Source: JBBDYH01 sp040901795 (GTDB lineage Bacteria > Planctomycetota > Planctomycetia > Pirellulales > JALHPA01). Taken from it: 38,179 nucleotides of DNA. Of the stretch, positions 16,179 through 23,931 are shown piece after piece. The DNA lies in contig JBBDYH010000043.1 in NCBI GenBank assembly GCA_040901795.1, positions 1-38,179 of the forward strand, written 5' to 3'. How positions within the stretch are numbered: position 1 is the first letter of the stretch; each line of letters starts with the position of its first letter. Below the pieces are notes generated by a model. That model saw only the letters and a list, made by a program, of their open reading frames with translations, searched no databases and was not told the origin of the DNA. The position numbers were made by a program, and so were the translations under genes.

Positions 16179-16347
16179 CGAGTTGATGGGAGTCCCACAA
16201 TGCGATTCTATGGTTAGCATGGTTTGCGCGCAAGGCATGCCAGCGTTCGGATCTTCGATTACGCATGGTGTGGCGCTCTGTCACCTCAGACAGAAGGGTG
16301 CCATAATTGCCGGTTAGGCAACGTAGGAGCAGTTGCCTCAGGATTGC

Positions 16348-16382
16348 TGAACCCTGAACCCTGAACCCTGAACCCCGAACCC
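16348..16382. repeat. TGAACCC heptamer array, right arm of a 29-bp inverted repeat
   Basis: Four TGAACCC units and one CGAACCC end eight bases before the ATG at 16390. The last 29 bp (16354-16382) are a perfect reverse complement of 16150-16178, so both divergent genes carry the same sequence in front of their start codons. Confidence 0.9.
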
Positions 16383-16389
16383 TTGCGCC

Positions 16390-18222
16390 ATGCTCAATAC
16401 GCAACTCAAAGACCGCATCGTCCGCTATGTCCTGCCCAAGGTGCAGACGCCGGCCCAGTACGTGGGGGGCGAGTTGAACGTCGTGGTCAAGGACCACCGG
16501 ACGGTGCGCGGGCGGCTGTGCATGGCGTTTCCCGATCTTTATACGATCGGGATGAGCCATCACGGGTTGCAGGTGCTGTATTCGCTGATGAACAGCCGCG
16601 ACGATTGGGCCTGCGAACGGGCGTTTACACCGGGGCTCGATATGGAGCGCGAGTTGCGGGCGGCGGCGCTGCCGCTGTATAGCCTGGAGACGTTTACGCC
16701 GCTCTCAAAGTTTGACGTGGTGGGCTTCACACTGCAGTACGAGATCTGCACGAGCAATCTGCTGACGATGCTCGACCTGGGCGGCATTCCGCTACGCAGC
16801 GTCGATCGGACGATGGAGCACCCGCTGGTGATCGCGGGGGGGCCGTGCGCGCAGAACCCTGAACCGGTGGCGCCCTTTGTCGATGTGTTTGTGACGGGAG
16901 ATGGGGAGCCGAGCTTGCCGCGGATTTGTGATGAGTGGCTGCGGTTGAAGGAGGAATGCTCTGAGCCGTCCACGCCCTTACAGGGCGTGCCACCCGTCAG
17001 AATCCGCGAGGAGCTTCTTGCGCAGCTTGCGGCGCGATTGCCGTTTGCCTATGTGCCGCGGTTCTATGAGCCGGAGTATCTCGACGGCAAACTGATCGGC
17101 GTCAACCGCACGCGGCCGGATGTGCCGGAGACGATTGAGCCTTCGGTGATCGATGACCTGGACGCGACTCCGCTGCCGACCAGGCCGATCGTCCCATATG
17201 TCGAATGCGTTCACGATCGGATCGCCATCGAAATTATGCGCGGCTGCCCGTGGCAGTGCCGGTTTTGCCAGAGCACGGTCATCAAGCGGCCGCTGCGAGT
17301 GCGGGAGGTCGAGACGATCGTACAAGGGGCGCTGGAGTCGTATCGCAACACGGGGCATCACGAGATCTCGCTCTTGTCCCTGTCGACCAGCGACTACCCG
17401 TATTTCGAAGAGCTGATGACGCGGATGCGCGAGGTGTTTGAGCCGCTCGATGTGAGCGTGTCGATTCCGAGCTTACGCGTGAACGAACAGCTCCAGGCGG
17501 TCATCGATCTGATGAGCACCGAGCGGCACTCGGGCCTGACGCTGGCGCCGGAGGTCGCCCGCGACGACATGCGCGAGCAGATCCGCAAGAAGATCAAGAA
17601 CGAGGATTTGTATGAAGGCTGCCGCAAGGCGTTCGCCAACGGCTTTGATCATGTGAAACTGTACTTTCTCTGCGGGCTGCCGGGGGAGCGGCCGGTTGAC
17701 CTGGATGGGATTGTCGAGATGGCCGAGACGATTGCCACGATCGGCCGGGAGGTGCGCGGGCGATTTCCCAAGGTGACGGCGAGCGTGTCGAACTTTGTGC
17801 CCAAGGCGCATACGCCGTACCAATGGAACGGCATGCAGACGCGGGAGTATTTTCACTGGGCGCGCGAGTACATGAAGCGGCGCGTGAAGATCAAGAGCGT
17901 GCGCGTGAACTGCCACCCTGTGGAAACGAGCATGCTGGAGGGACTGTTGAGCCGCGGCGACCGGCGCGTGGCCGAGGTCGTGGAGCTGGCCTGGCGGCGC
18001 GGGGCACGGCTGGATAGCTGGATGGAGCACATCAAGCCGGACTTGTGGTGGGAATGTGCGCGGGATTGCGGGCTCGATCTGGACGCGGTGATTCACACGC
18101 CGTGCGAAATTGGCGACCGGTTGCCGTGGGACCACATCAACGTCAAGAAGGGGCGGACGTTTTTGGAAAAGGAGCAGCAGCGGTCGACGGTGCAGTTGGC
18201 GGCGATGGCGGGAGCGGAATAG
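16390..18222 (+). CDS. B12-type radical SAM protein (TIGR03960-like)
   Basis: A 610-residue radical SAM enzyme. The cluster-binding motif CPWQCRFC is at Cys286, Cys290 and Cys293. The N-terminal domain resembles cobalamin-binding radical SAM proteins (PDLYTIGMSHHGLQVLY, GGIPLRSVDR, GGPCAQNPEPVAPFVDVFVTGDGE). After the cluster come the barrel segments (ISLLSLSTSDYPYFEEL, LTLAPEVARDDMREQI, LYFLCGLPGE). In many bacteria the family is fused to, or beside, a DUF2344 protein; none is seen here. The exact reaction is not known to me. At about codons 194-200 a perfect palindrome (16971-16989) is read through as STPLQGV, an apparent in-frame repeat insertion. The ATG at 16390 follows a heptamer array. 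Confidence 0.88.
   Translation: MLNTQLKDRIVRYVLPKVQTPAQYVGGELNVVVKDHRTVRGRLCMAFPDLYTIGMSHHGLQVLYSLMNSRDDWACERAFTPGLDMERELRAAALPLYSLETFTPLSKFDVVGFTLQYEICTSNLLTMLDLGGIPLRSVDRTMEHPLVIAGGPCAQNPEPVAPFVDVFVTGDGEPSLPRICDEWLRLKEECSEPSTPLQGVPPVRIREELLAQLAARLPFAYVPRFYEPEYLDGKLIGVNRTRPDVPETIEPSVIDDLDATPLPTRPIVPYVECVHDRIAIEIMRGCPWQCRFCQSTVIKRPLRVREVETIVQGALESYRNTGHHEISLLSLSTSDYPYFEELMTRMREVFEPLDVSVSIPSLRVNEQLQAVIDLMSTERHSGLTLAPEVARDDMREQIRKKIKNEDLYEGCRKAFANGFDHVKLYFLCGLPGERPVDLDGIVEMAETIATIGREVRGRFPKVTASVSNFVPKAHTPYQWNGMQTREYFHWAREYMKRRVKIKSVRVNCHPVETSMLEGLLSRGDRRVAEVVELAWRRGARLDSWMEHIKPDLWWECARDCGLDLDAVIHTPCEIGDRLPWDHINVKKGRTFLEKEQQRSTVQLAAMAGAE
16971..16989. repeat. Palindrome CACGCCCT-TAC-AGGGCGTG inside the radical SAM gene
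   Basis: A perfect 8-bp inverted repeat with a 3-nt loop, in frame. It falls between LKEE and REELLAQLA, where the protein should be a variable linker before the conserved FAYVPRFYEPEY block. Confidence 0.85.
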
Positions 18223-18250
18223 GGTTCAGGGTTCGGGGTTCAGGGTTCAG
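18222..18250. repeat. GGGTTCA heptamer array after the radical SAM gene
   Basis: GGGTTCA, GGGTTCG, GGGTTCA, GGGTTCA and a final G. The first G is the last base of the TAG stop codon of the radical SAM gene. A small palindrome CGACTC-TA-CGAGTCG follows at 18261-18275. Confidence 0.9.
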
Positions 18251-18299
18251 TGATTAACTACGACTCTACGAGTCGCAGTTTCGGAACGGAGCACAAGGC

Positions 18300-19946
18300 A
18301 TGTTCAACCGCAAATTGCTGGTCGTGGGGGCAATTATTCTCGTGCCGGTGCTGTTGATTGTTTTGCGATTTGGCGCGGGCGGGTGGAACAGCCAATCGCT
18401 GACTGTGTCGCCCCAAACGACGTTTATTGAGGGACCGCTGCGGCCCGACGGGTATCCTGACTACCTCGGCGCGCTGAATGCGGAACTAAGCGAGGGTGTG
18501 ACGCCGGAAAACAACGCTGCGGTGCTGATCCTGCGCGCGACAGGGCCGAAGGAGATTCCCCAGGAATTGCGCGGGGAGTTCTTCTCGCAGTTGCGCATGT
18601 CGCCGATATCGGAGAGCGGCGATTATTTCGTCCCTTGGTCGGATTACTTCCGCACAATTCCCAAGGCAGAGTGGCCGCAGCCGCCGGCCAACTCTGATCT
18701 GGACGCGGAAAGTTTTTTGCTCGAGCTATACGAGCCGGCGATGACGCGGCCCTGGAGCCGGGAAGAGTTTCCCTTGGTTGGGAAGTGGGTGGATGCCAAT
18801 CAGGGGCCGCTCGAGGTCGTGGTGGCGGCTTCCAAGCTGCCGCGATACTATGCGCCGCGCGTGGCAAGCGGACAGCCGCCCATGCTGGTGAACGGCTTGC
18901 TGCCGCTGGTTGACGGGATGCGCGGAACGGCGCATGGGCTTGCCGCGCGGGCGATGCTGCGGTTGAACGAAAAGGACTATCCGGGGGTGTGGAACGATTT
19001 GACGGCGCTGCGGCGGCTGGGACGGATTATGGGCAACGAGGCGACGTTGGTGGAGATCCTGGTGGGCTACGCGGTTGAAGGTTTGGGGGTCGCCGGGCAG
19101 ATCGAGTTTCTTGCCGTGGCTGAACTGACGCCGGAACAGTGGGCGGTGTTGCAGAACGAAATTGACGCCCTGCCGCCGCGGTCGCGCGTATCCAAGACGC
19201 TCGATCGAGGTGAGCGGCTGATGGTTTTGGACGCCATTCTTGGCGTTGCCGAAGGGGGCGCGGAGGCCTTACCCATGTCGGGTCTCGCCAACGATAGCGC
19301 CAATAGTACGCTGATGAACCTGGCCCTTCGCGGCGTCGATTGGAACGTTCCCCTGGCAATCGCTAACGAGTGGATGGACCGCCTGGTTGCTGCCGGCGAG
19401 ATCGAAGACCCGAAGCAGCGAGCCGTGGAGACGGCGAGGGTTGAGGCCGATATGCACGCCATGGTCGCCGGCACGAACGAACCGTGGAGCCTGGTCGGCG
19501 CCATCGCTTCGCGCCGTCGGGCGAGTGAAAAAATCGGGGACATCTTTGTGGCGTTGATGATGCCGGCGATCAGCGCGATGTTTCAGGCCGAGGCGCGAAC
19601 GGAGACGAATGATGACCTGTTGGTGATCGGCCTGGCACTGGCGCGCTACAAGGCCGAACAGGGCGCCTATCCGGAAAAGCTCGAGCAGCTTGCCCCAGAC
19701 ATGATCCAGGTCGTGCCGACGGATGCTTTTGCCGGCGCGCCGTTTGTTTATAAGAAGCGCGGCGAAGGATACCTGCTATACAGCCTGGGGGCGAACCAGA
19801 CGGACGACGGCGGGAAGGGCGCTGACCAGGAAGGGGACGATTTGGTGATCGAGATTCCGCGGCCAACGAAGATGCAGCAAGCGGAAAAAGAAGCGTTGAT
19901 TGACCTGGATGACGCCGACGCACCCCCCGCCTCAGATGAGCCCTAG
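18300..19946 (+). CDS. Membrane-anchored protein of unknown function, paralogue B, with pseudopilin-like tail
   Basis: A 548-residue protein homologous from end to end to the protein at 11286-12959. Instead of a cleavable signal peptide it has an N-terminal hydrophobic helix (about 7-24, VVGAIILVPVLLIVLRF) likely to anchor it in the membrane. Shared blocks are PLRPDGYPDY, GVTPENNA, a central helical region, LDRGERLM and VDWNVPL. Its tail (LALARYKAEQGAYPEKLEQLAPD...GYLLYSLGANQTDDGG) resembles the GspG pseudopilin C-terminus. The function is unknown. A small membrane protein gene follows 17 bp downstream with a good Shine-Dalgarno, so the two may be co-transcribed. Confidence 0.85.
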   Translation: MFNRKLLVVGAIILVPVLLIVLRFGAGGWNSQSLTVSPQTTFIEGPLRPDGYPDYLGALNAELSEGVTPENNAAVLILRATGPKEIPQELRGEFFSQLRMSPISESGDYFVPWSDYFRTIPKAEWPQPPANSDLDAESFLLELYEPAMTRPWSREEFPLVGKWVDANQGPLEVVVAASKLPRYYAPRVASGQPPMLVNGLLPLVDGMRGTAHGLAARAMLRLNEKDYPGVWNDLTALRRLGRIMGNEATLVEILVGYAVEGLGVAGQIEFLAVAELTPEQWAVLQNEIDALPPRSRVSKTLDRGERLMVLDAILGVAEGGAEALPMSGLANDSANSTLMNLALRGVDWNVPLAIANEWMDRLVAAGEIEDPKQRAVETARVEADMHAMVAGTNEPWSLVGAIASRRRASEKIGDIFVALMMPAISAMFQAEARTETNDDLLVIGLALARYKAEQGAYPEKLEQLAPDMIQVVPTDAFAGAPFVYKKRGEGYLLYSLGANQTDDGGKGADQEGDDLVIEIPRPTKMQQAEKEALIDLDDADAPPASDEP

Positions 19947-19963
19947 GGCAAGGAGGGTTGCCG

Positions 19964-20407
19964 ATGGGCGAGTCAAGCCGCGTTACCAAACAGGAAGCAC
20001 CGCGACTGCAGATAACAGTTGCCAGACTCATTGTCGCTACAGCCTTCCTGGGGGCAGGCGCAGGCTGTCTGCTCGCGGCTTTCAGTGTGCAGCAGAGTTG
20101 GCCGGACTGGCGGCGACTGCTGGCGTTTCTTCAATTCCTGACGGCCGGTCCATTGATTGGCGCCGGCTTGATGGCGCCGTTTCATCAGACGCGCGTGGGG
20201 GCCTACGTCGGCTTCTTCGCCGGCATTATCGGCGGTATCGCCGGCGCAATCGTATGGGCAGGCTGGAGGCACGCGCCCGAGATCCTGTGGGACCTACTTT
20301 ATGTCATCGGCTGTACGCTGATGGCACTTGCACTTGGCGTCTTAAGTATCGCCTGGAAGATAAAGTCGCGCCCCACTCGTAGAGTTCGCGACTTCACGAT
20401 ACTGTGA
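19964..20407 (+). CDS. Small four-helix membrane protein of unknown function
   Basis: A 147-residue protein with four predicted membrane helices: LIVATAFLGAGAGCLLAAF, FLQFLTAGPLIGAGLMA, VGAYVGFFAGIIGGIAGAIV and LLYVIGCTLMALALGVLSIAW. The start is the ATG at 19964, seven bases after AGGAGG (19951-19956), one of the few strong Shine-Dalgarno sequences in the window. An in-frame TTG at 19958 is too close to it. It lies 17 bp after paralogue B on the same strand and may belong to the same transcript. No family is recognised. Confidence 0.75.
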   Translation: MGESSRVTKQEAPRLQITVARLIVATAFLGAGAGCLLAAFSVQQSWPDWRRLLAFLQFLTAGPLIGAGLMAPFHQTRVGAYVGFFAGIIGGIAGAIVWAGWRHAPEILWDLLYVIGCTLMALALGVLSIAWKIKSRPTRRVRDFTIL

Positions 20408-20494
20408 ACGTCTGAGCATCGTGCGAACTTGTGGAATCGTACGGCTCGGCCTAAAGTAAAAGGGGATCGCCTTCCCGTGCCGAGCTGAGTGGAT

Positions 20495-20692
20495 ATGAAA
20501 TACAAAGTCGCGCTACATCAATCCGAGGAATGCTATGCGGTCTGGGTACCCGGCTTGCCCGGGTGCTGTTCGCAAGGGGCGACCGAAGCCGAGGCGATGG
20601 AAAACATTGCGGCTGCCATTCGTGAGTATCTCGACGTGGTTTACGAGCAGCTCGAAGGGGCGGAGGTCCGCGAAATCGAGGTGGCCGTGTAG
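20495..20692 (+). CDS. HicB-like antitoxin, short form without a DNA-binding domain
   Basis: A 65-residue protein with the HicB (UPF0150) fold signature MKYKVAL, YAVWVPGLPGCCSQGATEAEAMENI and AIREYLD. Full-length HicB antitoxins add a helix-turn-helix or ribbon-helix-helix domain; this one ends after the first domain, so self-repression by DNA binding is doubtful. The ATG at 20495 is preferred over a GTG at 20489. It ends 2 bp before the HicA-like gene. A weak promoter-like pair (TTGTGG, 17 bp, TAAAGT) ends at 20457. Confidence 0.85.
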   Translation: MKYKVALHQSEECYAVWVPGLPGCCSQGATEAEAMENIAAAIREYLDVVYEQLEGAEVREIEVAV

Positions 20693-20694
20693 CC

Positions 20695-20907
20695 ATGCCC
20701 AAGCTGCCCGGCGTGAACCATTTGGACGCAGTCCGCGCTCTTGAGAAGCTCGGGTTCCGTATCGTCAGGCAAGGAAAACACATTGTCATGACCGACGGCA
20801 CACGGACGATGACGGTCCCGCGCCAAAATCCCATCAATGCCTTCACCATGGATCGAATCGTCGTCGACGCCGGCATGTCGATCGACGACTTTCGACAATA
20901 TCTGTGA
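20695..20907 (+). CDS. HicA-like mRNA interferase toxin
   Basis: A 70-residue double-stranded-RNA-binding-fold protein of the HicA family, whose members cleave mRNA when free of HicB. It has the usual layout: an N-terminal helix with ALEKLGF, then GKHIV with the likely catalytic histidine at 29 (GSHH in many relatives), then MTVPRQNPI and the terminal DAGMSIDDF. It starts 2 bp after the hicB-like stop. Its TGA stop overlaps the GTG start of the next gene (GTGA, 20904-20907), so ribosomes could pass from the toxin gene to the large TPR gene. Confidence 0.85.
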   Translation: MPKLPGVNHLDAVRALEKLGFRIVRQGKHIVMTDGTRTMTVPRQNPINAFTMDRIVVDAGMSIDDFRQYL

Positions 20908-23519
20908 GACGGACAGCCTTAAGTTTGTCGAACTTTCTGTATTTAGCGGCCGGCGTAGCGACGCATCTCACTTTATGCTTCGCGCTGCACTATGAGGGGG
21001 AAGCGCATGTCCTCGCGAAGCAAGTTCGACTCGCTGACGCAAGGGGGCTATTCCTGACGGGCAAATACGCTGAGGCCCGAGAGGTATATGAAAAGCTGCG
21101 GGGCGAGAAGCCGGTGGAGGCGGCCATCGGCACGGCGCGGTGCGAGGTTGCGCGCGGCAAATATGACGAGGCGCGCAAGCTTCTGAGGGCTGCCGGTGAT
21201 GAGCATCCAAAGGAGGGACGAATTCCGGCGGAGCTGGCGCGGCTGTGTTTTGAGCGCGGCGAGTATGAGGCGGCGGAGAAGCATGTGGCCGCGGCGATGG
21301 CGCTCGACAAGGAGCAGCCGCTGGCGCGATGGTTGGAGGCCGAGCTTTATCGCACGAGCGGGAAGCTGAAGGAGGCGGATGCGGCGTATAAGTGGTTTGT
21401 CGATTACTACAACGAGCAGGAGGAGATTGACGAACCGGAGACGTTGCGGCTGATCGGGTTGGCGGCGGCACATTATGCGCGCTGGAACCGGCTCGCCGAT
21501 CAATCCCGCTTTCTGGTCAGTGAGCTGTATCCGGACCTTCTAAAACTCGACAAGAACTATTGGCCGGCACATTACGAGGCCGGCTTGCTGTTTTTGGAGA
21601 AGTTCAACCAGGCCGATGCGGCAAAGGAGTTTAACCGGGCGCTGGCGATCAATCCGAATGCCGCCGAAGTCCATGCGGCGCTGGCGGCGTTGGCGATGCA
21701 GAACTATGAATTGGCGCAGGCAAAGCGGCTGATCGAGCGGGCGCTCGAGATTAACCCGGAGTTGCTGTGGGCCAAACAATTGCAGGCCGATGTCCACTTG
21801 TCGAATTTCGATGCGGCCGCGGCGATTGAGACACTCGACGACGCGGTGAAGTTGAACCCGCGCGATGAGAGGACTTTGGGGAGATTGGCGGCGGCATACA
21901 TCGCGCGCGATGGTGCTTCTGTAGGGAACGACCTCAGCTTGCCCGCCGTGGCGGGTGGCGTTCCGGAAGCGCCAATCGGCGTGGTGACATCTTCTCGCCC
22001 AACGGAACGGCACAGAGGCCGTTCCCTACAGACGCTGATCGAAGAGGTCCACGCGCGGAACCCGCACGCTGGAGAGTTTTACAATGCACTCGGAGACGGT
22101 TTGGACAAGCTGCGGCGGTATCCAGCGGCAGGTCGGTTTTACGAGCAGGCGATCGAGCGGATGCCGCAGCTTGTGGCGCCGTACGGGCAGCTCGGGTTGA
22201 TCCAGATGCGCTTGGCCGACGAGGCCGCCGCGGAGAAGACGCTCAAAAGGGCGTTCGAGATCGACCCCTTCAATGTGCGCGTGAGCAACTCGCTCAAGGT
22301 GCTGGAGGTGCTCTCGGGCTATGCGACAATCGAAACGGACCACTTTGTGATCAAGTTCGACCGCGGACAGGATGAGGTACTCGCCCGCTCGGCGGCGAAG
22401 TACCTCGAGGACGACGTGTATCCGGAACTGTGCCAGCGGCTGGGCTATGAGCCGCGGGGAAAATCGCTGTTCGAATTTTTCAGCCGGGCGAAAAACACGG
22501 ACGGCCACGGCTGGTTCAGCGCCCGGATGGTGGGGTTGCCGTATCTGGGGACGGTCGCAGCTTGTGCCGGACGGGTGGTGGCAATGCAATCGCCGAACGA
22601 CGCCAAGGCGCCCTTCAACTGGGCCCGCGCACTGCGGCACGAGTTCGTCCACGTGGTCAACTTGCAACAGACGGATTTCAATGTTCCGCACTGGTTCACA
22701 GAAGCCTTGGCGGTTTACAACGAGGAACTGCCGCGGCCGGAGAGTTGGAACAGACTGTTGGCCGAGGCGCTGAAAGGCGATACGCTGTTTGATCTCGACA
22801 CAATCAACGGCGGTTTTGTGCGGCCGAAATCGAGCGGCGAGTGGAACCTGGCGTATTGTCAGGCGGAGTTGTATGCGGAATACATGCTTGCACGGTTCGG
22901 CGACCGGGCGCTCGCCAAGATGCTAACCGCGTATGCCGACAACTTTACGACGCCGGCAGCGATTGAAAGGAGTTTCGGCGTTAAGCAAGATGACTTTGAG
23001 CGCGGGTACCAGCAGCACATCAAAAAGGTTGCGGCAGAGGTTGCGGCCGGGCACGTATCGGAGCAGCAGTCGCTCGGTGAGTTGAAGAGTCTGGCGCGGG
23101 AGTATCTCAAGAGCGGGGAAAACGAGAAGTTGGCCGCGGTGTTGGGCAAGCTGGCCACGATTGACGTCGACAGCCTGCCGATGCGAAAGAAGCTGGCACT
23201 GTTGGCCTATGAACGGCAGGATTGGCCGGAGGCCGCGCGATGGGCCCGTGAGGCAATTCATATCGCCGTAAATGACGCCGAAATGCACCGCATTGCGGGC
23301 GACGCGGCAGCCGCTCTGGAAAAACATGACTTGGCGATCCATGCCTATCAGCTTGTGGTGCGGCTGGAGGAGGGAAGCGTGGCGGCACGGGAGGGGTTGG
23401 TGCGAGCCTACGCGGCGGCTGAACAACGGGAGCAGGCTCGCGTAGAATTGGAGGCGTTGAAGAAGCTCGCGCCGGGCGATGCAAGAATTGAAGAGCTCGA
23501 GGAGCTACTAAAAGAATGA
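20904..23519 (+). CDS. Large TPR protein with a gluzincin (peptidase MA-like) domain
   Basis: An 871-residue protein. The N-terminus has a hydrophobic stretch that may be a signal or anchor. Residues about 45-450 are tetratricopeptide repeats (for example AKEFNRALAINPNAAEVHAALAAL). A metalloprotease domain follows with HEFVH at 579-583 and the third-ligand helix WFTEALA (Glu600), the pattern of the peptidase MA clan. More TPRs close the protein (about 740-870). Residues about 339-376 are encoded by a 113-bp inverted-repeat element (21919-22031) inserted in frame between a TPR helix and the conserved LIEEVHARNP block. The GTG at 20904 overlaps the HicA stop; a later start is possible because no Shine-Dalgarno is clear. 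The function is unknown; TPR/MA proteins of this layout are, as far as I recall, common in planctomycetes. Confidence 0.85.
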   Translation: MRRTALSLSNFLYLAAGVATHLTLCFALHYEGEAHVLAKQVRLADARGLFLTGKYAEAREVYEKLRGEKPVEAAIGTARCEVARGKYDEARKLLRAAGDEHPKEGRIPAELARLCFERGEYEAAEKHVAAAMALDKEQPLARWLEAELYRTSGKLKEADAAYKWFVDYYNEQEEIDEPETLRLIGLAAAHYARWNRLADQSRFLVSELYPDLLKLDKNYWPAHYEAGLLFLEKFNQADAAKEFNRALAINPNAAEVHAALAALAMQNYELAQAKRLIERALEINPELLWAKQLQADVHLSNFDAAAAIETLDDAVKLNPRDERTLGRLAAAYIARDGASVGNDLSLPAVAGGVPEAPIGVVTSSRPTERHRGRSLQTLIEEVHARNPHAGEFYNALGDGLDKLRRYPAAGRFYEQAIERMPQLVAPYGQLGLIQMRLADEAAAEKTLKRAFEIDPFNVRVSNSLKVLEVLSGYATIETDHFVIKFDRGQDEVLARSAAKYLEDDVYPELCQRLGYEPRGKSLFEFFSRAKNTDGHGWFSARMVGLPYLGTVAACAGRVVAMQSPNDAKAPFNWARALRHEFVHVVNLQQTDFNVPHWFTEALAVYNEELPRPESWNRLLAEALKGDTLFDLDTINGGFVRPKSSGEWNLAYCQAELYAEYMLARFGDRALAKMLTAYADNFTTPAAIERSFGVKQDDFERGYQQHIKKVAAEVAAGHVSEQQSLGELKSLAREYLKSGENEKLAAVLGKLATIDVDSLPMRKKLALLAYERQDWPEAARWAREAIHIAVNDAEMHRIAGDAAAALEKHDLAIHAYQLVVRLEEGSVAAREGLVRAYAAAEQREQARVELEALKKLAPGDARIEELEELLKE
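21919..22031. mobile_element. 113-bp inverted-repeat element inserted in frame in the TPR gene
   Basis: Terminal inverted repeats of 19 bp with two mismatches: CTGTAGGGAACGACCTCAG at 21919-21937 against the complement of 22013-22031; the outer 12 bp are perfect. An inner pair (GGCGTTCCG and CGGAACGGC) is also inverted. There is no gene inside, so it resembles a MITE or palindromic unit moved by an enzyme elsewhere. No clear target-site duplication was identified. The element keeps the reading frame open. Confidence 0.75.
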
Positions 23520-23613
23520 GTGCCTGTCTTTACGACTCGAATTGTCGTCGGCTCATGGCAATCCACTCCGTGTCTCAGCGTCTCTGCGGTTAATTAGTTT
23601 TGTACAACAACTC

Positions 23614-23931
23614 ATGTCCACTTCGCCCGTGATCTCGATGCGCGATTTTCAGGAGCTGATCCGGCGGATGTACCTGGAGAAGGACGTCTCGCGCGGCGTG
23701 GATGGGACGTTTATGTGGTTCATGGAGGAGGTCGGCGAATTGGCGAGCGCCTTGCGGAACGGCACGCATGAGGAGCGGCTCGGCGAATTTGCCGATGTGA
23801 TCGCCTGGCTGACCACGATGGCTAACGTGGTGGGCGTCGATCTGACTGAGGCGGTGGCACAAAAGTACGGCTCGGGTTGCCCGGGGTGCAATCAGTTTAT
23901 CTGTACATGCGCCGACGCGGAGAAGCCATGA
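23614..23931 (+). CDS. MazG-like nucleotide pyrophosphohydrolase with a cysteine-rich tail
   Basis: A 105-residue all-alpha NTP pyrophosphohydrolase-like protein. The metal-binding pattern EExxE...ExxD is seen at Glu38, Glu39, Glu42 and at Glu58, Asp61 (EEVGELASAL...EFADVIAWL). Relatives hydrolyse non-canonical or excess NTPs to NMP and pyrophosphate. The C-terminus has four cysteines (89, 92, 98 and 100; CPGC and CTC) that could bind zinc, which is not part of classical MazG. The ATG at 23614 is chosen; the frame is open further upstream, but through repeat-like sequence. The stop overlaps the next gene (ATGA, 23928-23931), indicating translational coupling. Confidence 0.85.
   Translation: MSTSPVISMRDFQELIRRMYLEKDVSRGVDGTFMWFMEEVGELASALRNGTHEERLGEFADVIAWLTTMANVVGVDLTEAVAQKYGSGCPGCNQFICTCADAEKP

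Noticed and set aside
16150..16382. Heptamer arrays as a CRISPR array
   Set aside because: The units are 7 bp, contiguous and without spacers, and no cas gene is present.
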